Source of the DNA: Methylovulum sp.
GTDB lineage: Bacteria; Pseudomonadota; Gammaproteobacteria; Methylococcales; Methylomonadaceae
NCBI GenBank assembly: GCA_028713595.1
Contig: JAQTNZ010000126.1
Span: forward strand, 1 to 7,235
Direction of reading: 5' to 3'
DNA length: 7,235 nucleotides
Every line of letters begins with the position of its first letter. Within the stretch, counting starts at the first letter, position 1. A program made the translations under genes and the position numbers. The notes beneath the pieces were generated by a model. The model had not been told where the DNA came from and did no database searches. It worked only from the letters and a program-made list of their open reading frames with translations. Of this stretch, positions 6,540 through 7,235 are shown piece by piece.

Positions 6540-7235
6540 TCAATGGGCATCATCATGGTGCCATTCTGGTAACAGCACGATACAATTGGGGTTAAAGCCT
6601 TGGTTTTTTAAGGTGTCGATGCTGGTTTTCTTTTCCATTTTCACCAAATCCACCACCGTAATGGAACCATCATCCATGTTCGGCAAATTTAAAAAACTGT
6701 TTTGCACAAACGCATAATGCTCATCGGGCGAAAACACGACATGGTGCGCCCCGCCAGCGGTGGGGATGGATTTGAGCAATTTCGGTTGGGTGGGTTTGCT
6801 GATATCGAATACATTCAACGCGCCAGGGTTGGCGGTGGTGACGAACATACGGTCATGCTTATGGTTGAAATAAATTTCCAACGGCACACCTTGTTTAATA
6901 GGGGCAAAATTGTAAATTTCGCCGAACTTAAAGGCCTTGCCGTCTTTATCCCAAGTACCCGCCCACATCGTACCGCCAAACATATTATTGACATACACGG
7001 TGGCCGGATTGGCCCCAGGCAAGAACACCGCCTCCACGGGCGATACGCCCGATGGGGAAGGCTTGTCAGATAACTTATGGGTGGACAATACCTTGCCGCT
7101 GCTGGCTTCGATAACCGTGACCGTTTCCCCGGCATTGCCTAAATCGGATGGGCGCACGGTGCTGGTGACAACGATACGGTCAATGTCATCCTGCAAACCA
7201 ATACCGTGCGGATAGCTGATAAAGGTGCTGGCGGA
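6540..7235 (-). CDS. YVTN/YncE-like beta-propeller protein, C-terminal part
   Basis: This is a partial gene: the frame stays open to the right edge, giving 231 visible C-terminal residues, and the true start is outside the window. A TTG at 7196 is not a likely start, because coding sequence continues above it (including YPHGIGL). Seen: repeating beta-rich units of propeller type, such as ETVTVIEASSGKVLSTHKL (residues 37-55), MFVTTANPGALNVFDI (130-145), GGAHHVVFSPDEHYAFV (161-177) and GSITVVDLVKMEKKTSI (190-206). The spDe-yafV and g-itVvDl patterns recall YVTN/YncE-type repeats. It ends in a histidine- and aspartate-rich tail, EWHHDDAH, which could bind metal (inference). Many relatives are exported; no signal peptide can be seen because the N-terminus is missing. 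Its enzymatic or binding role is unknown to me. A lactonase-like or selenium-binding-like propeller is also possible. A strong terminator follows the stop. Confidence 0.75.
   Translation of the reverse strand, partial: SASTFISYPHGIGLQDDIDRIVVTSTVRPSDLGNAGETVTVIEASSGKVLSTHKLSDKPSPSGVSPVEAVFLPGANPATVYVNNMFGGTMWAGTWDKDGKAFKFGEIYNFAPIKQGVPLEIYFNHKHDRMFVTTANPGALNVFDISKPTQPKLLKSIPTAGGAHHVVFSPDEHYAFVQNSFLNLPNMDDGSITVVDLVKMEKKTSIDTLKNQGFNPNCIVLLPEWHHDDAH

Overview
The window looks like a piece of gammaproteobacterial chromosome. The full-length HrpA helicase follows the Escherichia coli protein along its whole length. The general style of the proteins would fit a methanotroph-like lineage (Methylococcales), but nothing in the window proves that. 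Coding DNA is moderately GC-rich and the long left-hand intergenic stretch is clearly AT-rich.

Layout: bases 1-1065 hold no convincing gene. Within them lie two copies of an origin-like module (about 361-567 and 686-890) in direct orientation with a 325-base period. Each copy has, in order: a palindromic pair of DnaA boxes plus a third box, a conserved AT-rich 18-mer, an AT-rich stretch with an IHF-type site, and a closing 20-base block. Spacings agree to within 0-3 bases while the linkers have diverged. Bases 900-1040 are dense in inverted repeats: a CRP-type dyad, a TetR-type palindrome, and the likely hrpA terminator.

Bases 1066-7235 hold three genes, all on the minus strand. From upstream to downstream these are the C-terminal part of a YVTN/YncE-like beta-propeller protein (cut by the window edge), a strong intrinsic terminator, a promoter that begins inside the terminator's T-tract, a MATE-family efflux transporter, and hrpA. 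The MATE gene and hrpA are 151 bases apart with no visible terminator between them, so read-through is possible. They have no obvious shared pathway.

The most interesting part is the duplicated DnaA-box module. It could be a chromosomal replication origin, a DnaA titration or reactivation locus, or a relic of an integrated replicon. Three long genes pointing towards it is unusual for a main origin and is the main caution.
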